A stretch of 64,000 nt of DNA, taken from assembly GCF_023091225.1 (NCBI RefSeq), contig NZ_JAHWXM010000001.1:1550001-1614000 (forward strand), in the 5' to 3' direction. The notes below the pieces were generated by a model. The model was not told the DNA's origin. It made no database searches and saw only the letters and a list, made by a program, of their open reading frames with translations. Each line of letters begins with the position of its first letter. Position 1 is the stretch's first letter. Source of the DNA: Microbacterium galbinum. GTDB taxonomy: Bacteria > Actinomycetota > Actinomycetes > Actinomycetales > Microbacteriaceae. This document shows, in pieces, positions 7,644 to 15,036 of this stretch. A program made the translations under genes and the position numbers.

Positions 7644-7811
7644 TTAGTTGTTCATGTGGTCTGGGCACTGGTTGGTCCAGGTGCCGTTGGTGTTGGTGGA
7701 TGTCCACCCGTCTTGGTGTGCCTGTTGGATGAGCTGGAAGTTCGCGATCCGGTCCGTTGAGGCGAATGCCGCGTCGCACGAGTCGCAGAGCACCGCTTTG
7801 CGGATCGTCAC
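7644..7811 (-). CDS. Small zinc-knuckle-like protein (55 aa)
   Basis: A 55-residue frame with a CDSC motif near the N terminus and CPDH near the C terminus, a plausible zinc-binding set. The GTG at 7811 overlaps the TGA of the preceding gene and has AGGAAG upstream. Its stop lies 12 bases before the next start. Coupling on both sides supports it. Role unknown, perhaps nucleic-acid binding. Confidence 0.5.
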   Translation of the reverse strand: MTIRKAVLCDSCDAAFASTDRIANFQLIQQAHQDGWTSTNTNGTWTNQCPDHMNN

Positions 7812-7972
7812 GTGGCTTCCTGTTCGGTCGTCCAGTCCCGCGCAGGCTGGCGGTGACCTGATGCTTCGAGTTGCGAGTAGTACAGGGAGAGTTCGCTGGC
7901 GAATGCGATGGGGTTGTCCCAGGCGTTCGACATCGCTCGAAGGTTGAGTGGTTTCGGGGCTGCAGCGCCCAT
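7808..7972 (-). CDS. Small hypothetical protein (54 aa)
   Basis: A 54-residue product starting MGAAAPKPLNLRAMSN. The ATG at 7972 is preceded by GACAGGAGGAAG, a strong ribosome binding site. The stop overlaps the start of the zinc-knuckle-like gene. No recognisable domain. Confidence 0.55.
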   Translation of the reverse strand: MGAAAPKPLNLRAMSNAWDNPIAFASELSLYYSQLEASGHRQPARDWTTEQEAT

Positions 7973-7994
7973 GTTCTTCCTCCTGTCGTTGTTG

Positions 7995-8477
7995 TTATGC
8001 GAGTCGGTCGGCGTCCCGCAGGAAGCCGTAGTCGAAGACGCTCGCGGGGTCGCCTGCTGATTCCGCGAACTCTTTGCCGACGTCGCTGAGTTCCTCGTAC
8101 TCCGGATCACCTGCTTCCTGTCGCATCCATGGAAGAGAGTCGAAGTAGGGGTCAAAGCCTGATCGCACGAACTCTTGCCCTTGGGGTGAAAGGCGTTCGA
8201 CGTTGGGGTCGGTTTCGTCGAGCCCGCCGTCGTAGTTCCCTGCCCGCCCGAACTTGCTGTAGTAGTCGCGTATGAGGTCGCGGGCTTGCTGCACTGTGAG
8301 TGCCCGCCAGGCTTGTTCCACTTCTTGGGATGGAAGATCGCCGCTGATGATGATCCAGAGGTCTCGGAGCAGGGTTCGTTGCTTGGCCGTGGCTCGGTTC
8401 TGTCGGAGGTCGGTGAATGTTCGGCTGGTGCCACTGCTTGCAGTCGCACCTACTGTCTTGTGAGAGGTTCTTGTCAT
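7995..8477 (-). CDS. Hypothetical protein (160 aa)
   Basis: A 160-residue protein. The N-terminal 20 residues are Ser/Thr-rich, a helical middle follows (RTLLRDLWIIISGDLPSQE, then QARDLIRDYYSKFGRAGNYD), and the C terminus is acidic (DVGKEFAESAGDPASVFDYG). The ATG at 8477 follows the tandem-repeat tract. No family recognised. It is the first gene after the repeats and may be transcribed from within or beyond them. Confidence 0.55.
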   Translation of the reverse strand: MTRTSHKTVGATASSGTSRTFTDLRQNRATAKQRTLLRDLWIIISGDLPSQEVEQAWRALTVQQARDLIRDYYSKFGRAGNYDGGLDETDPNVERLSPQGQEFVRSGFDPYFDSLPWMRQEAGDPEYEELSDVGKEFAESAGDPASVFDYGFLRDADRLA

Positions 8478-8491
8478 AGGTTCTTGTTCCT

Positions 8492-8554
8492 GGTTCCCTT
8501 TTGCCGGGGTCGGGGTTCCCTTTTGCCGGGGTCGGGGTTCCCTTTTGCCGGGGT
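8492..8554. repeat. Tandem 22-bp direct repeats (about 2.9 copies)
   Basis: Three head-to-tail copies of a 22-base unit start at 8492, 8514 and 8536, each beginning GGTTCCCTTTTGCCGGGG. The third copy diverges after 19 bases. The tract lies exactly between the stop of the Rep-like gene and the leader of the next gene. Direct repeats next to a winged-helix initiator suggest iterons or an operator array, but slippage in a leader is also possible. Confidence 0.7.
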
Positions 8555-9130
8555 TCACGTGCTGAGCACGTGTTCGGTGGGTAGCTGCACCCTGTATCTG
8601 TTGATGCCTTGGCGTTTGCCCTGGCGCGGTTGATGCAGCCTGTGGATAAGTCCCGCAGTCTCGAGGGTGTCGAGCGCTGGAGCGAGTGTGCGGCGGGTAA
8701 CGCGTGCTTCGGCAAGTAGCGTCAGCCATGAGACGATCGCTTCCCCCGTGCGCCGATTACGCCGGGATAGCAGTACGAGATAGACGACCTTCTCTGCCGC
8801 AGTCAGCGGGGCTTCCCAGAGCCATCGCCGCGGCAACCGATAAAACCCGCCCTCGCGCGGCATCTCGTTGACCCGGTAATAGCTCGCGATGCCGTCGTAC
8901 AACTGCCTCTGGACGATGATGCCCGCCGAGCTGAGGCGCGGAATGACTTCGCGCGTCGTCCGTACCGACACACCCGCACCCTCCGAGATCACCGACTGAC
9001 TGGCGACTACTGTTCCGTCGTCTCGGTAAGGCAGGCACAGCAATGCGACGTAAACGAGAAGCTCGGTCTTCGTCCACCCGAGCCGGAACAGTTCGTTGGG
9101 AATCGGTGCCCATGCCTCATTGGGCTCCAT
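8555..9130 (-). CDS. Two-winged-helix protein, replication-initiator-like
   Basis: A 191-residue protein with two apparent winged-helix units. The first spans about residues 15-75 (LGWTKTELLVYVALLCLPYR, then VSVRTTREVIPRLSSAGII). The second spans about 108-170 (LTAAEKVVYLVLLSRRN, then VTRRTLAPALDTLETAGLI). Paired winged helices are the fold of many plasmid and phage initiators as well as some regulators. It overlaps the 42-residue gene upstream, and 22-bp tandem repeats begin at its stop codon. No helicase-loader or polymerase gene is adjacent. Initiator role is inferred. Confidence 0.55.
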   Translation of the reverse strand: MEPNEAWAPIPNELFRLGWTKTELLVYVALLCLPYRDDGTVVASQSVISEGAGVSVRTTREVIPRLSSAGIIVQRQLYDGIASYYRVNEMPREGGFYRLPRRWLWEAPLTAAEKVVYLVLLSRRNRRTGEAIVSWLTLLAEARVTRRTLAPALDTLETAGLIHRLHQPRQGKRQGINRYRVQLPTEHVLST

Positions 9131-9245
9131 CGCCAGCGGGGCGCTTTCTCTTCGACTTGTCGCGGGCGGCGGCCAGACGCTCCTGAGCTTCCCGGAACTT
9201 ACGCACCCGGATTTGTGCGGCGTTCTCCTTAGGTTTGTCGATCAT
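9117..9245 (-). CDS. Tiny basic protein (42 aa)
   Basis: A 42-residue product beginning MIDKPKENAAQIRVRKFREA and ending in a Lys/Arg-rich tail. The ATG at 9245 follows AGAGGGGATCAG. The end overlaps the start of the Rep-like gene. Probably a single helix with a basic tail; role unknown. Confidence 0.5.
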   Translation of the reverse strand: MIDKPKENAAQIRVRKFREAQERLAAARDKSKRKRPAGDGAQ

Positions 9246-9287
9246 CTGATCCCCTCTCTGGGGTCGGTCTTCAGTTGAAATGGAGCG

Positions 9288-9319
9288 CCTCCCCTCATCA
9301 GGCCGGTGATGAGGGGAGG
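9288..9319 (-). terminator. Perfect 13-bp hairpin terminator
   Basis: CCTCCCCTCATCA (9288-9300) pairs with TGATGAGGGGAGG (9307-9319) around a 6-base loop. It lies between the Lsr2-like gene and the tiny basic gene and separates the early-type run from the Rep-like run on the minus strand. Confidence 0.65.
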
Positions 9320-9337
9320 CGGGTCTGGGCGGTCGGG

Positions 9338-9790
9338 TTACGCCGCGGCGTTCTTCATCCACCCCTGCACGAGTAGGGCTTCCGCGACTTCTCGGAAGGA
9401 AACGGAAACGCCCTGTGGTGCGTGCGCGGCGATCGTGTCGGCGAGTTCATCGCGGATCGTCAACCACTCAGCCAGTGACCTCACCGGTGTGTCATTCGTC
9501 ACACCTGCGTCGGTGGTTCCTCGTTGCGGCTCCTGTGCTGGTTCCAAGGTGAGCTGTCCCGTCCGGATCAGCTCGGCCTCCACCATGTCGTCGGCGAGAG
9601 CGAAAAGATCGGGGCGTTCGTTACGCACCCGGAGTTCCGTTCCGCGGTCGACGTCGTAGCCGGGATTTGCTTCGAGATAGCATTCGCGGACGTGGAGAGG
9701 CAGTTTCCCGGTCTTGCTGACGGGGATGCCGTTCTTACGTGCCCAAGCTCGCACCGCCCCAGGGTCGGGCTTCACCTCGAGCGCATTCAT
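9338..9790 (-). CDS. Lsr2-type DNA-binding domain protein
   Basis: A 150-residue protein whose N-terminal 8-45 (PDPGAVRAWARKNGIPVSKT, then GKLPLHVRECYLEAN) matches the C-terminal DNA-binding domain of the actinobacterial nucleoid silencer Lsr2. The canonical RGR minor-groove hook is replaced by TGK here. The usual N-terminal oligomerisation domain of Lsr2 is missing, and a different C-terminal half follows (about 60-150, including RSLAEWLTIRDELADTIAA). Its ATG overlaps the end of the upstream gene. Likely an element-encoded DNA-binding or silencing factor; function inferred from the domain. Confidence 0.65.
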   Translation of the reverse strand: MNALEVKPDPGAVRAWARKNGIPVSKTGKLPLHVRECYLEANPGYDVDRGTELRVRNERPDLFALADDMVEAELIRTGQLTLEPAQEPQRGTTDAGVTNDTPVRSLAEWLTIRDELADTIAAHAPQGVSVSFREVAEALLVQGWMKNAAA

Positions 9791-10107
9791 TTCGTGCGCT
9801 CCGAGGCATCCTTGGCCTTCGCCGCGGCGACCTCTTCCGCGAACTTCGGATCGCTCAAGAGAGCATCCCGAAACTCCTTGAACTGCTCGGGAAGACTGGT
9901 GAGCATGACAGCCACGTCGTTGTACTCGGCAACGAAGTCCTCGGGGCGGTCGTTCAACCACTCCGACCAGTCGGGCATCCAATTGGTCATCGGCTTGCCG
10001 TTCAGGTCGACGGTGAGCATCATCCCGAAGCCGAGTTCGCGGGTGTGATGGCTCACATCCTCGGCGTGGATGTCGGCGGGCGTCTCGCACCAGCTCAGCC
10101 GGCACAT
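9787..10107 (-). CDS. Hypothetical protein (106 aa)
   Basis: A 106-residue acidic protein with two N-terminal cysteines and several histidines (MCRLSWCETPADIHAEDVSH), possibly metal-binding. A predicted helical C terminus follows (PEQFKEFRDALLSDPKFAEE). The ATG overlaps the TGA of the upstream gene (ATGA). No family recognised. Confidence 0.55.
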   Translation of the reverse strand: MCRLSWCETPADIHAEDVSHHTRELGFGMMLTVDLNGKPMTNWMPDWSEWLNDRPEDFVAEYNDVAVMLTSLPEQFKEFRDALLSDPKFAEEVAAAKAKDASERTK

Positions 10108-10601
10108 CAGATGTCCAGCCTCTGCAGCTCGGCATCCACACCGACGGGCCTCCGCAACAATCGCGGTTCCGCGCGCAACAACCCGGCCGCGGCAATGAGG
10201 TTCTGTGCGACGTCGAGCATCCACTGAGCCGCAGCGGCGCAGTCCGTGAACTCGTTCTCGCCGGGGAGGTAGACGTTCGGCGTGCCACCGTTGTAGAGAT
10301 CTACTTGTCCGGTCTCCAGCCACTTGCCGCCGCCATACAACTCGACGGCGCCGACGTCGACGGAGAACGAGAAGATGGTTCCCTCCACCTCGTCGTTGAT
10401 CTCGGAGAAGTCGATCTCTTCCGTCCAGGACGGCACCGCGGCAGAGATCTCTGGGTGGGCTTGCAGGAACGACGCCGCGTACTCGTCCCAGTCCGTGCTT
10501 TCCAGGCGCTTGGGGGGCGGGGTTGCCTGAGTAGTCCCCACCCCCTCACCCAACAAGGTGCGAGCGTCGGTGGCGTGGACTAGTGTGGTGTTACCAGTCA
10601 T
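10107..10601 (-). CDS. Hypothetical protein (164 aa)
   Basis: A 164-residue acidic protein with a mixed alpha/beta middle (EIDFSEINDEVEGTIFSFSV, then VGAVELYGGGKWLETGQVDL) and a helical C terminus (CAAAAQWMLDVAQNLIAAAG). Start and stop overlap both neighbouring genes by a few bases, indicating one operon running from the excisionase-like gene down to the Lsr2-like gene. No function assigned. Confidence 0.55.
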   Translation of the reverse strand: MTGNTTLVHATDARTLLGEGVGTTQATPPPKRLESTDWDEYAASFLQAHPEISAAVPSWTEEIDFSEINDEVEGTIFSFSVDVGAVELYGGGKWLETGQVDLYNGGTPNVYLPGENEFTDCAAAAQWMLDVAQNLIAAAGLLRAEPRLLRRPVGVDAELQRLDI

Positions 10602-10941
10602 TTTCGGATCCCTTCGAATTGGCTTGACCGTCGCCCTGTTCCAGCAGGACGGCGGTTTTTTTCTTGCTTCGGGTGAAGCCTGCGCGGTATGACTCGCGTT
10701 CGACTTCGATCAAGTTCGCAATGTGTTCGTCGATCGTCCGACGGGCTTTCTGTGGCCCGAAGACTCTCAACGCGTCCCTCGCCAGACGAACCATCTGGTT
10801 GCGGGAGGTGCCGACACAAATCAATTCGCCACCGTTGACGAATGACATGCCTTGGCGCTCTAGCTCGCCCATTGCGTAGACGATGAGCCGATCGACTTCG
10901 TGCGGGTCCAACTTCGCCCGCGGAGTAGATGCCGAGTACAT
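10591..10941 (-). CDS. Hypothetical protein (116 aa)
   Basis: A 116-residue protein beginning MYSASTPRAKLDPHEVDRLI. It has a helical body and a Lys-rich C-terminal part (TRSKKKTAVLLEQGDGQ). Its start lies eight bases after the end of the excisionase-like gene, without a strong ribosome site, so it may depend on coupling. No domain recognised. Confidence 0.5.
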   Translation of the reverse strand: MYSASTPRAKLDPHEVDRLIVYAMGELERQGMSFVNGGELICVGTSRNQMVRLARDALRVFGPQKARRTIDEHIANLIEVERESYRAGFTRSKKKTAVLLEQGDGQANSKGSENDW

Positions 10942-10948
10942 CTTGAGA

Positions 10949-11170
10949 TCAACCAGCCTCCGCGAACTGGCTGGTGCCGACACGCTCCGTTGACCGTAGC
11001 CAATCGAGTACGACATCACGGTCGTAGACAACGGTCTTGGCGGTCGGCTTGAAGTACGACGGCCCGCTGCCACTGAACCGCATCTGCGCGAGCTTCGCCC
11101 TGGTCATTCCGGGGATCAGCTCGCACACCTCTTCTGGTGCGAGGAGATCCCCGAATCCACTACGCGTCAT
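10949..11170 (-). CDS. Excisionase-like helix-turn-helix protein
   Basis: A 73-residue protein with a MerR/excisionase-type winged helix (LLAPEEVCELIPGMTRAKLA, then GPSYFKPTAKTVVYDRDVV). Such proteins bend att-site DNA and steer integrases toward excision, or activate element genes (AlpA type). The ATG at 11170 follows AAAGGAG. It is the first gene of the minus-strand operon and is divergent from the XRE regulator, a lysogeny-switch layout. Confidence 0.7.
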   Translation of the reverse strand: MTRSGFGDLLAPEEVCELIPGMTRAKLAQMRFSGSGPSYFKPTAKTVVYDRDVVLDWLRSTERVGTSQFAEAG

Positions 11171-11283
11171 GTGACACTCCTTTAGTTTGTCCAGCCCGGA
11201 TTTTTAACGCTACTTCAGTGTACACACCATTTCGATTTGACCGCAACCACTTCGTCACGCCCAATAAGCGTTACCTTGGATCC
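11171..11283. promoter_or_regulatory. Divergent control region of the element
   Basis: The 113-base gap between the excisionase-like operon and the XRE regulator. For the minus strand, TTGCGG (11246-11241) and TACACT (11222-11217) are 18 bases apart and could be -35 and -10. The perfect 8-bp palindrome GTGTACAC (11218-11225) overlaps that -10 and is a candidate repressor site. For the plus strand, TTACCT six bases before the ATG could be a leaderless -10. Confidence 0.45.
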
Positions 11284-11832
11284 ATGCCACATCCAGCCAA
11301 GGTGACGCGAAACGTTGATCAGACCTTCGGGGCAACCCTCCGGGAGGCGCGAGAGAAGCTTGGATTGTCACAGGCCGCTCTCGCCGAGACGATGCAGGGA
11401 CTCGGTTTCGACTTTCAACAGCAGACGATCTACAAGATCGAGTCAGGCAACCGCAGGGCCACGATCGGTGAGGCAGCCGGGTTTGCGCGGGCTCTGCAGA
11501 TCGACGATCTGAATACGCTGGTTTACGGCAAGAACTCCCTTGAGGTCACCCTGGTTCTGCGCCCAGTGGTGGCCGCGTCTGACGACCTTTTCTTCACTGC
11601 CCAGCGGCTCATGAAAGCACAGCTGACGCTCGGAGAGTTCCTCAGCGCCATCGATGACATCGAGGATCTTCCCGAACGTCAGGTTGAAAAGCTGCGCAAT
11701 GCGCTTCGCTTCGACGCAGTGGAGATTGCCGCGGAAGCGAAGTCTTTCGCACTGCGACAGCTCGAGGAGTCCGAGATGGACGAACCATTCAAGGCGATCA
11801 TCCGAGCGGCGTGGCAGTCCACCGGTGGCTAA
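11284..11832 (+). CDS. XRE-family transcriptional regulator
   Basis: A 182-residue protein with an N-terminal Cro/C1-type helix-turn-helix (about 12-75: GATLREAREKLGLSQAALAE, then QQQTIYKIESGNRRATIGEA). A helical C-terminal part may mediate dimerisation. It lacks a peptidase domain, so it is not a LexA-type self-cleaving repressor. It is divergent from the excisionase-like operon and overlaps the integrase start by 8 bases, so it likely acts as the element's master repressor. The ATG at 11284 is chosen because residues before it show no conserved character. Confidence 0.75.
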   Translation: MPHPAKVTRNVDQTFGATLREAREKLGLSQAALAETMQGLGFDFQQQTIYKIESGNRRATIGEAAGFARALQIDDLNTLVYGKNSLEVTLVLRPVVAASDDLFFTAQRLMKAQLTLGEFLSAIDDIEDLPERQVEKLRNALRFDAVEIAAEAKSFALRQLEESEMDEPFKAIIRAAWQSTGG

Positions 11833-12952
11833 GAGAGTTGTTCAAAACGTTTACTCGTATGCCGCGGTCAAGTCGCCTACGGGCCTTCTCTGGCGAGCGC
11901 GCTACCGTTCGCCGTCCCACAAGATCATCGAGAAACGCGGGTTTGCTGACAGGGACGCCGCTGAGGCGTGGCTGACCGCAGAGAAAGCAAAGCTGAACAC
12001 TGGCGAGTGGACTGACCCGCGGAAAGCTCGGGTCACGGTGGGCGCGCTGGCGCCAGCGTGGCTGGCGCTCAAGAAGACGAAGCTCAAGCCTTCGTCGTTT
12101 GCGCCGCTGGAAGCATCCTGGCGGAACTATGTCGCACCGCGATGGGCCGACGTCGAGCTTCGTCGCATCGTCAACAGTGAAGTGGCCGAGTGGGTCGGTG
12201 CGATCGAGAAGTCCCCGACGATGACGATCAGGGCTTACGGCGTCCTGAACGGAATTCTGAAGCAAGCGGTTCGTGACGGGCGGATCCCCCGCAACCCGGC
12301 AGCTGACATAGATAATCTGCCGCGCAAGGTGTCCCGACGTGAGCACCGCTACCTTGCACCACAGCAACTACACGCCGTAGCAGACGCCTCAGGGAAGCAC
12401 AGAGCGCTTGTGCTCATGCTCGGGTACTGCGGACTGCGGTGGGGCGAAGCGATCGCACTAAGAGGCCAGGACGTCGACCTAGCACGCCGTCGACTCTTGG
12501 TGCGTCGGAACGCAGTAGAGACGCTCGGCACGATTCACGAGGGAACCCCGAAGACGCGCGCCGGCGCGAGACAGGTTCCGATTCCGCGGATCGTGGCTGA
12601 TGCTCTGGCATCCGTGGTCAATGGCGATGACGACCTAGTGTTCCCCGGCCCGCACGGTAGCTATATGCGACGCGTTCGCGCTTCGGAGGGATCGAAGTCC
12701 TGGTGGAAGTCGGCGTTGCGAGCAGCGGGCGTCGAGCCGATGGTTCTACATGCACTGAGACACACCGCAGCCTCTATTGCTGTGAGTGCTGGCGGGAACG
12801 TGAAAGCCATCCAGCGGATGCTCGGTCACGAGTCCGCAGCCATGACGCTCGACATCTATGCGGATCTGTTCGACGACGACATCGACACGCTTTTGGATCG
12901 CATCGATGCGCTTGCCAACGCCGTGGTTGATGGCAAAAGCGTGGCAGATTGA
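11825..12952 (+). CDS. int: Tyrosine integrase
   Basis: A 375-residue phage-type tyrosine recombinase. It has an N-terminal arm-binding region (about 1-60, with SPTGLLWRARYRSPSH), a SAM-like core-binding domain (about 65-165) and a catalytic domain. Visible catalytic residues are Arg205 (CGLRWGEA), His309 and Arg312 (LHALRHTAAS), His335 (LGHESAAM) and Tyr345 (DIYADLF). The GTG at 11825 overlaps the regulator's stop, which explains the lack of a free leader. The gene ends 56 bases from the 3' end of tRNA-Ser(GCU), the classical place for such an integrase, and a bidirectional terminator lies between. Confidence 0.9.
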   Translation: MAKRVVQNVYSYAAVKSPTGLLWRARYRSPSHKIIEKRGFADRDAAEAWLTAEKAKLNTGEWTDPRKARVTVGALAPAWLALKKTKLKPSSFAPLEASWRNYVAPRWADVELRRIVNSEVAEWVGAIEKSPTMTIRAYGVLNGILKQAVRDGRIPRNPAADIDNLPRKVSRREHRYLAPQQLHAVADASGKHRALVLMLGYCGLRWGEAIALRGQDVDLARRRLLVRRNAVETLGTIHEGTPKTRAGARQVPIPRIVADALASVVNGDDDLVFPGPHGSYMRRVRASEGSKSWWKSALRAAGVEPMVLHALRHTAASIAVSAGGNVKAIQRMLGHESAAMTLDIYADLFDDDIDTLLDRIDALANAVVDGKSVAD

Positions 12953-12958
12953 AAAAGG

Positions 12959-12999
12959 AAAGGCCCGAATCCCAGTGTTTCCAAGGGGATCGGGCCTTT
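12959..12999. terminator. Bidirectional terminator between integrase and tRNA-Ser
   Basis: AAAGGCCCGA (12959-12968) pairs with TCGGGCCTTT (12990-12999), followed by CTT on the plus strand and preceded by A-rich sequence. It can serve both the integrase (plus) and the tRNA (minus). Confidence 0.8.
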
Positions 13000-13007
13000 C
13001 TTGAGTG

Positions 13008-13097
13008 CGGAGACGAGGGGATTTGAACCCCTGGACCCCTTAAAGAGGTCTCCACCTTAGCAGGGTGGTGCACTAGGCCGGACTATGCGACGTCTCC
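13008..13097 (-). tRNA. tRNA-Ser(GCU)
   Basis: Ninety bases with matching acceptor arms GGAGACG and CGTCTCC, a long variable arm typical of serine tRNAs, the T-arm GGTTCAAATCC and an anticodon stem CCACC/GGTGG. The loop CTGCTAA gives anticodon GCU. CCA is not encoded in full; G then CA follow the acceptor stem. The 3' end faces the integrase, so the distal part of the gene is the probable attB/attP identity region. I found no second copy of the 3' part in the window, so the far end of the element is unresolved. Confidence 0.95.
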
Positions 13098-13238
13098 AGG
13101 CATCCTCGCCCGAAAGCTCGGATGCACCTAGCCATCGTAACGGATTCCGCGGCATCCTACGAACCGGGACCGAACCCGGTCCGATCCCCGCCGGATTCCC
13201 CCGCTCGCCTTGCCCGACACCCGGCACGTACGGCAGGA

Positions 13239-13252
13239 TTGAAACGTACCAA
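13239..13252. promoter_or_regulatory. LacI-type operator before apnL
   Basis: TTGAAACGTACCAA lies 36 bases before the apnL start. It is closely related to the sites at 20687, 20810, 26228 and 35387. TTGCCC (13210-13215) and CAGGAT (13234-13239), 18 bases apart, form a possible promoter that the operator immediately follows, so binding would repress. Confidence 0.6.
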
Positions 13253-13287
13253 TCCGGGCGATGGCCCACCTCGTGCAAGGACGCATC

Positions 13288-15036
13288 ATGACGTGGAACC
13301 GCCCCGAACGCGACGAGCGCACCCTCGGGGACTGGACGATCGAGCGCCGCGACGATGAGCTCGCCGACCTGCAGTGGCGAGGGCATCGGGTGCTCCGCAG
13401 CATCCGCGCCGTGGTGCGCGACGGCGACTGGAACACCCTGCCCCTGACCGTCGGCGAGATCACCGGCGACGACTCGCGCCTCGAGATCGCCGTGCGCACG
13501 ACCGAGCCTGCGTTCGGGGGCGTGCTCCGCGCCACGGCCGACGCCGCCGAACTCGCCATCACCCTCGACCTGCGGGCGACGCGCGACGTCGACACCAACC
13601 GCACCGGACTCGTCGTTCTGCACCCACCTCAGGTCGCGGGAGCCGCCCTGCAGGTCGGCCACTCCGACGGCACGACCGAGCAGACCGCGTTCCCCGAGCG
13701 CATCAGCGCGCACCAGCCGGTCGTCGATATCACGTCCCTCGGCTGGACGCACGACGGCGCCGCGATCGACCTGGCGTTCGTCGGCGACGTGTTCGAGATG
13801 GAAGACCAGCGCAACTGGACGGATGCCTCGTTCAAGACCTACAACCGGCCACTCTCGCTCCCCTTCCCCTACCGCGTCATCGAGGGCGAGCACGTCGTGC
13901 AGGCCCTCCGGATCCAGGTTGAGGAAACGGCGGATGCCGAGATCCGCGCCGTTTCCGACACGATCCGCCTCACCCCTGCCGGCCCCTTCCCGTCGGTCGG
14001 GGTCGCCGCGGCATCCGCCCCCGATCCCGCTCCGGTCGTCGACCCCGTCGGCACGACCCTGCTCGTCGAGCTCGACCTCGCGAGTCGCGACTGGCGGGCG
14101 GCCATCGCCCGGGCCTCCACCTCCGGTCTCCCCCTCGACGTGCGCTTCGTGATCGACCCGGCGGCGCCCGAGAAGATATCGGATGCCGTCGCCGCCCTCG
14201 CGGGCATCGACCTCGTGCGCGCCACGGCCTTCCACCAGGTCAGCGATGCCCGGCACGTCTCAGACGGCGAGGCGATCGATCTGCTGCGCGCCGCCCTCGC
14301 CGCGCACGGCCGCACGCCCGCGGTGATCGGCGGCAGCCGCTCGCACTTCACCGAACTCAACCGCGAGCTGCACCGGCTGCCCGACGACCTCGACGGGATC
14401 GCGGTCACGGTCACCCCGCTGTTCCACTCGGCCGACACCGAGCAGATCGTCGAGTCCGTCTCGATGCAGCGCCTCGTCGCCGAAGAGACCGTCGTGCGCG
14501 CGGCCGGGCGCCCCGTGCACATCGGCCCGGTTTCGCTCCGCCCCCGCTTCAACGACGTGGCCGCCTCCGCCCAACCGCTGTCGCCGCATGACGACCTGCG
14601 CGACGGCTACGGCCCGCAGTTCACCGGAACCGACGACGACCGCCAGCAGGCGCCCGAACTCGCCGCCTGGACGATCGCGAGCGCCGCGGCCCTGGCCGTG
14701 CCCGGGGTCACCTCGCTCGTGTGGTTCGAGGAGTGGGGGCCGCGCGGCATCCGCTCGTCCGACGGAGAGGACTTGCCCGTCGCGTCCGCCCTGCACGCGC
14801 TCGCCGCCCTCGCGGCGCGCGACGGCGCGACGCTGCTCACCGGACCCAGCCCCGACGGGCTCCTGTGGGCGATCGGCGCCCGCACCGACGCCGGCGACGA
14901 CATCCTCGTGGCCAACATCGCCGACGAGCCGCGCTCCCTGCACATCTCGACCGACCGCGGCGAAGCAGCCGTCGCGCTCGCCCCTTCCGCCTTCAGCCGC
15001 ATCTCCCTCCCCCGAACCGAGGACCCGCACGCATGA
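13288..15036 (+). CDS. apnL: D-apionate lactonase-like protein
   Basis: A 582-residue cytoplasmic protein. The segment at residues about 170-185, EMEDQRNWTDASFKTY, together with RTGLVVLHPPQVAGAAL earlier, matches the ApnL family that hydrolyses D-apionolactone to D-apionate in oxidative D-apiose breakdown. No signal peptide is seen. The ATG at 13288 with AAGGACGC upstream is preferred over an ATG at 13261. It is followed by an overlapping GH63/MGH1-like gene. The locus also holds a RuBisCO-like protein and a DUF1537 kinase, later steps of the same route. A related sugar lactonase activity is the main alternative. Confidence 0.72.
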   Translation: MTWNRPERDERTLGDWTIERRDDELADLQWRGHRVLRSIRAVVRDGDWNTLPLTVGEITGDDSRLEIAVRTTEPAFGGVLRATADAAELAITLDLRATRDVDTNRTGLVVLHPPQVAGAALQVGHSDGTTEQTAFPERISAHQPVVDITSLGWTHDGAAIDLAFVGDVFEMEDQRNWTDASFKTYNRPLSLPFPYRVIEGEHVVQALRIQVEETADAEIRAVSDTIRLTPAGPFPSVGVAAASAPDPAPVVDPVGTTLLVELDLASRDWRAAIARASTSGLPLDVRFVIDPAAPEKISDAVAALAGIDLVRATAFHQVSDARHVSDGEAIDLLRAALAAHGRTPAVIGGSRSHFTELNRELHRLPDDLDGIAVTVTPLFHSADTEQIVESVSMQRLVAEETVVRAAGRPVHIGPVSLRPRFNDVAASAQPLSPHDDLRDGYGPQFTGTDDDRQQAPELAAWTIASAAALAVPGVTSLVWFEEWGPRGIRSSDGEDLPVASALHALAALAARDGATLLTGPSPDGLLWAIGARTDAGDDILVANIADEPRSLHISTDRGEAAVALAPSAFSRISLPRTEDPHA

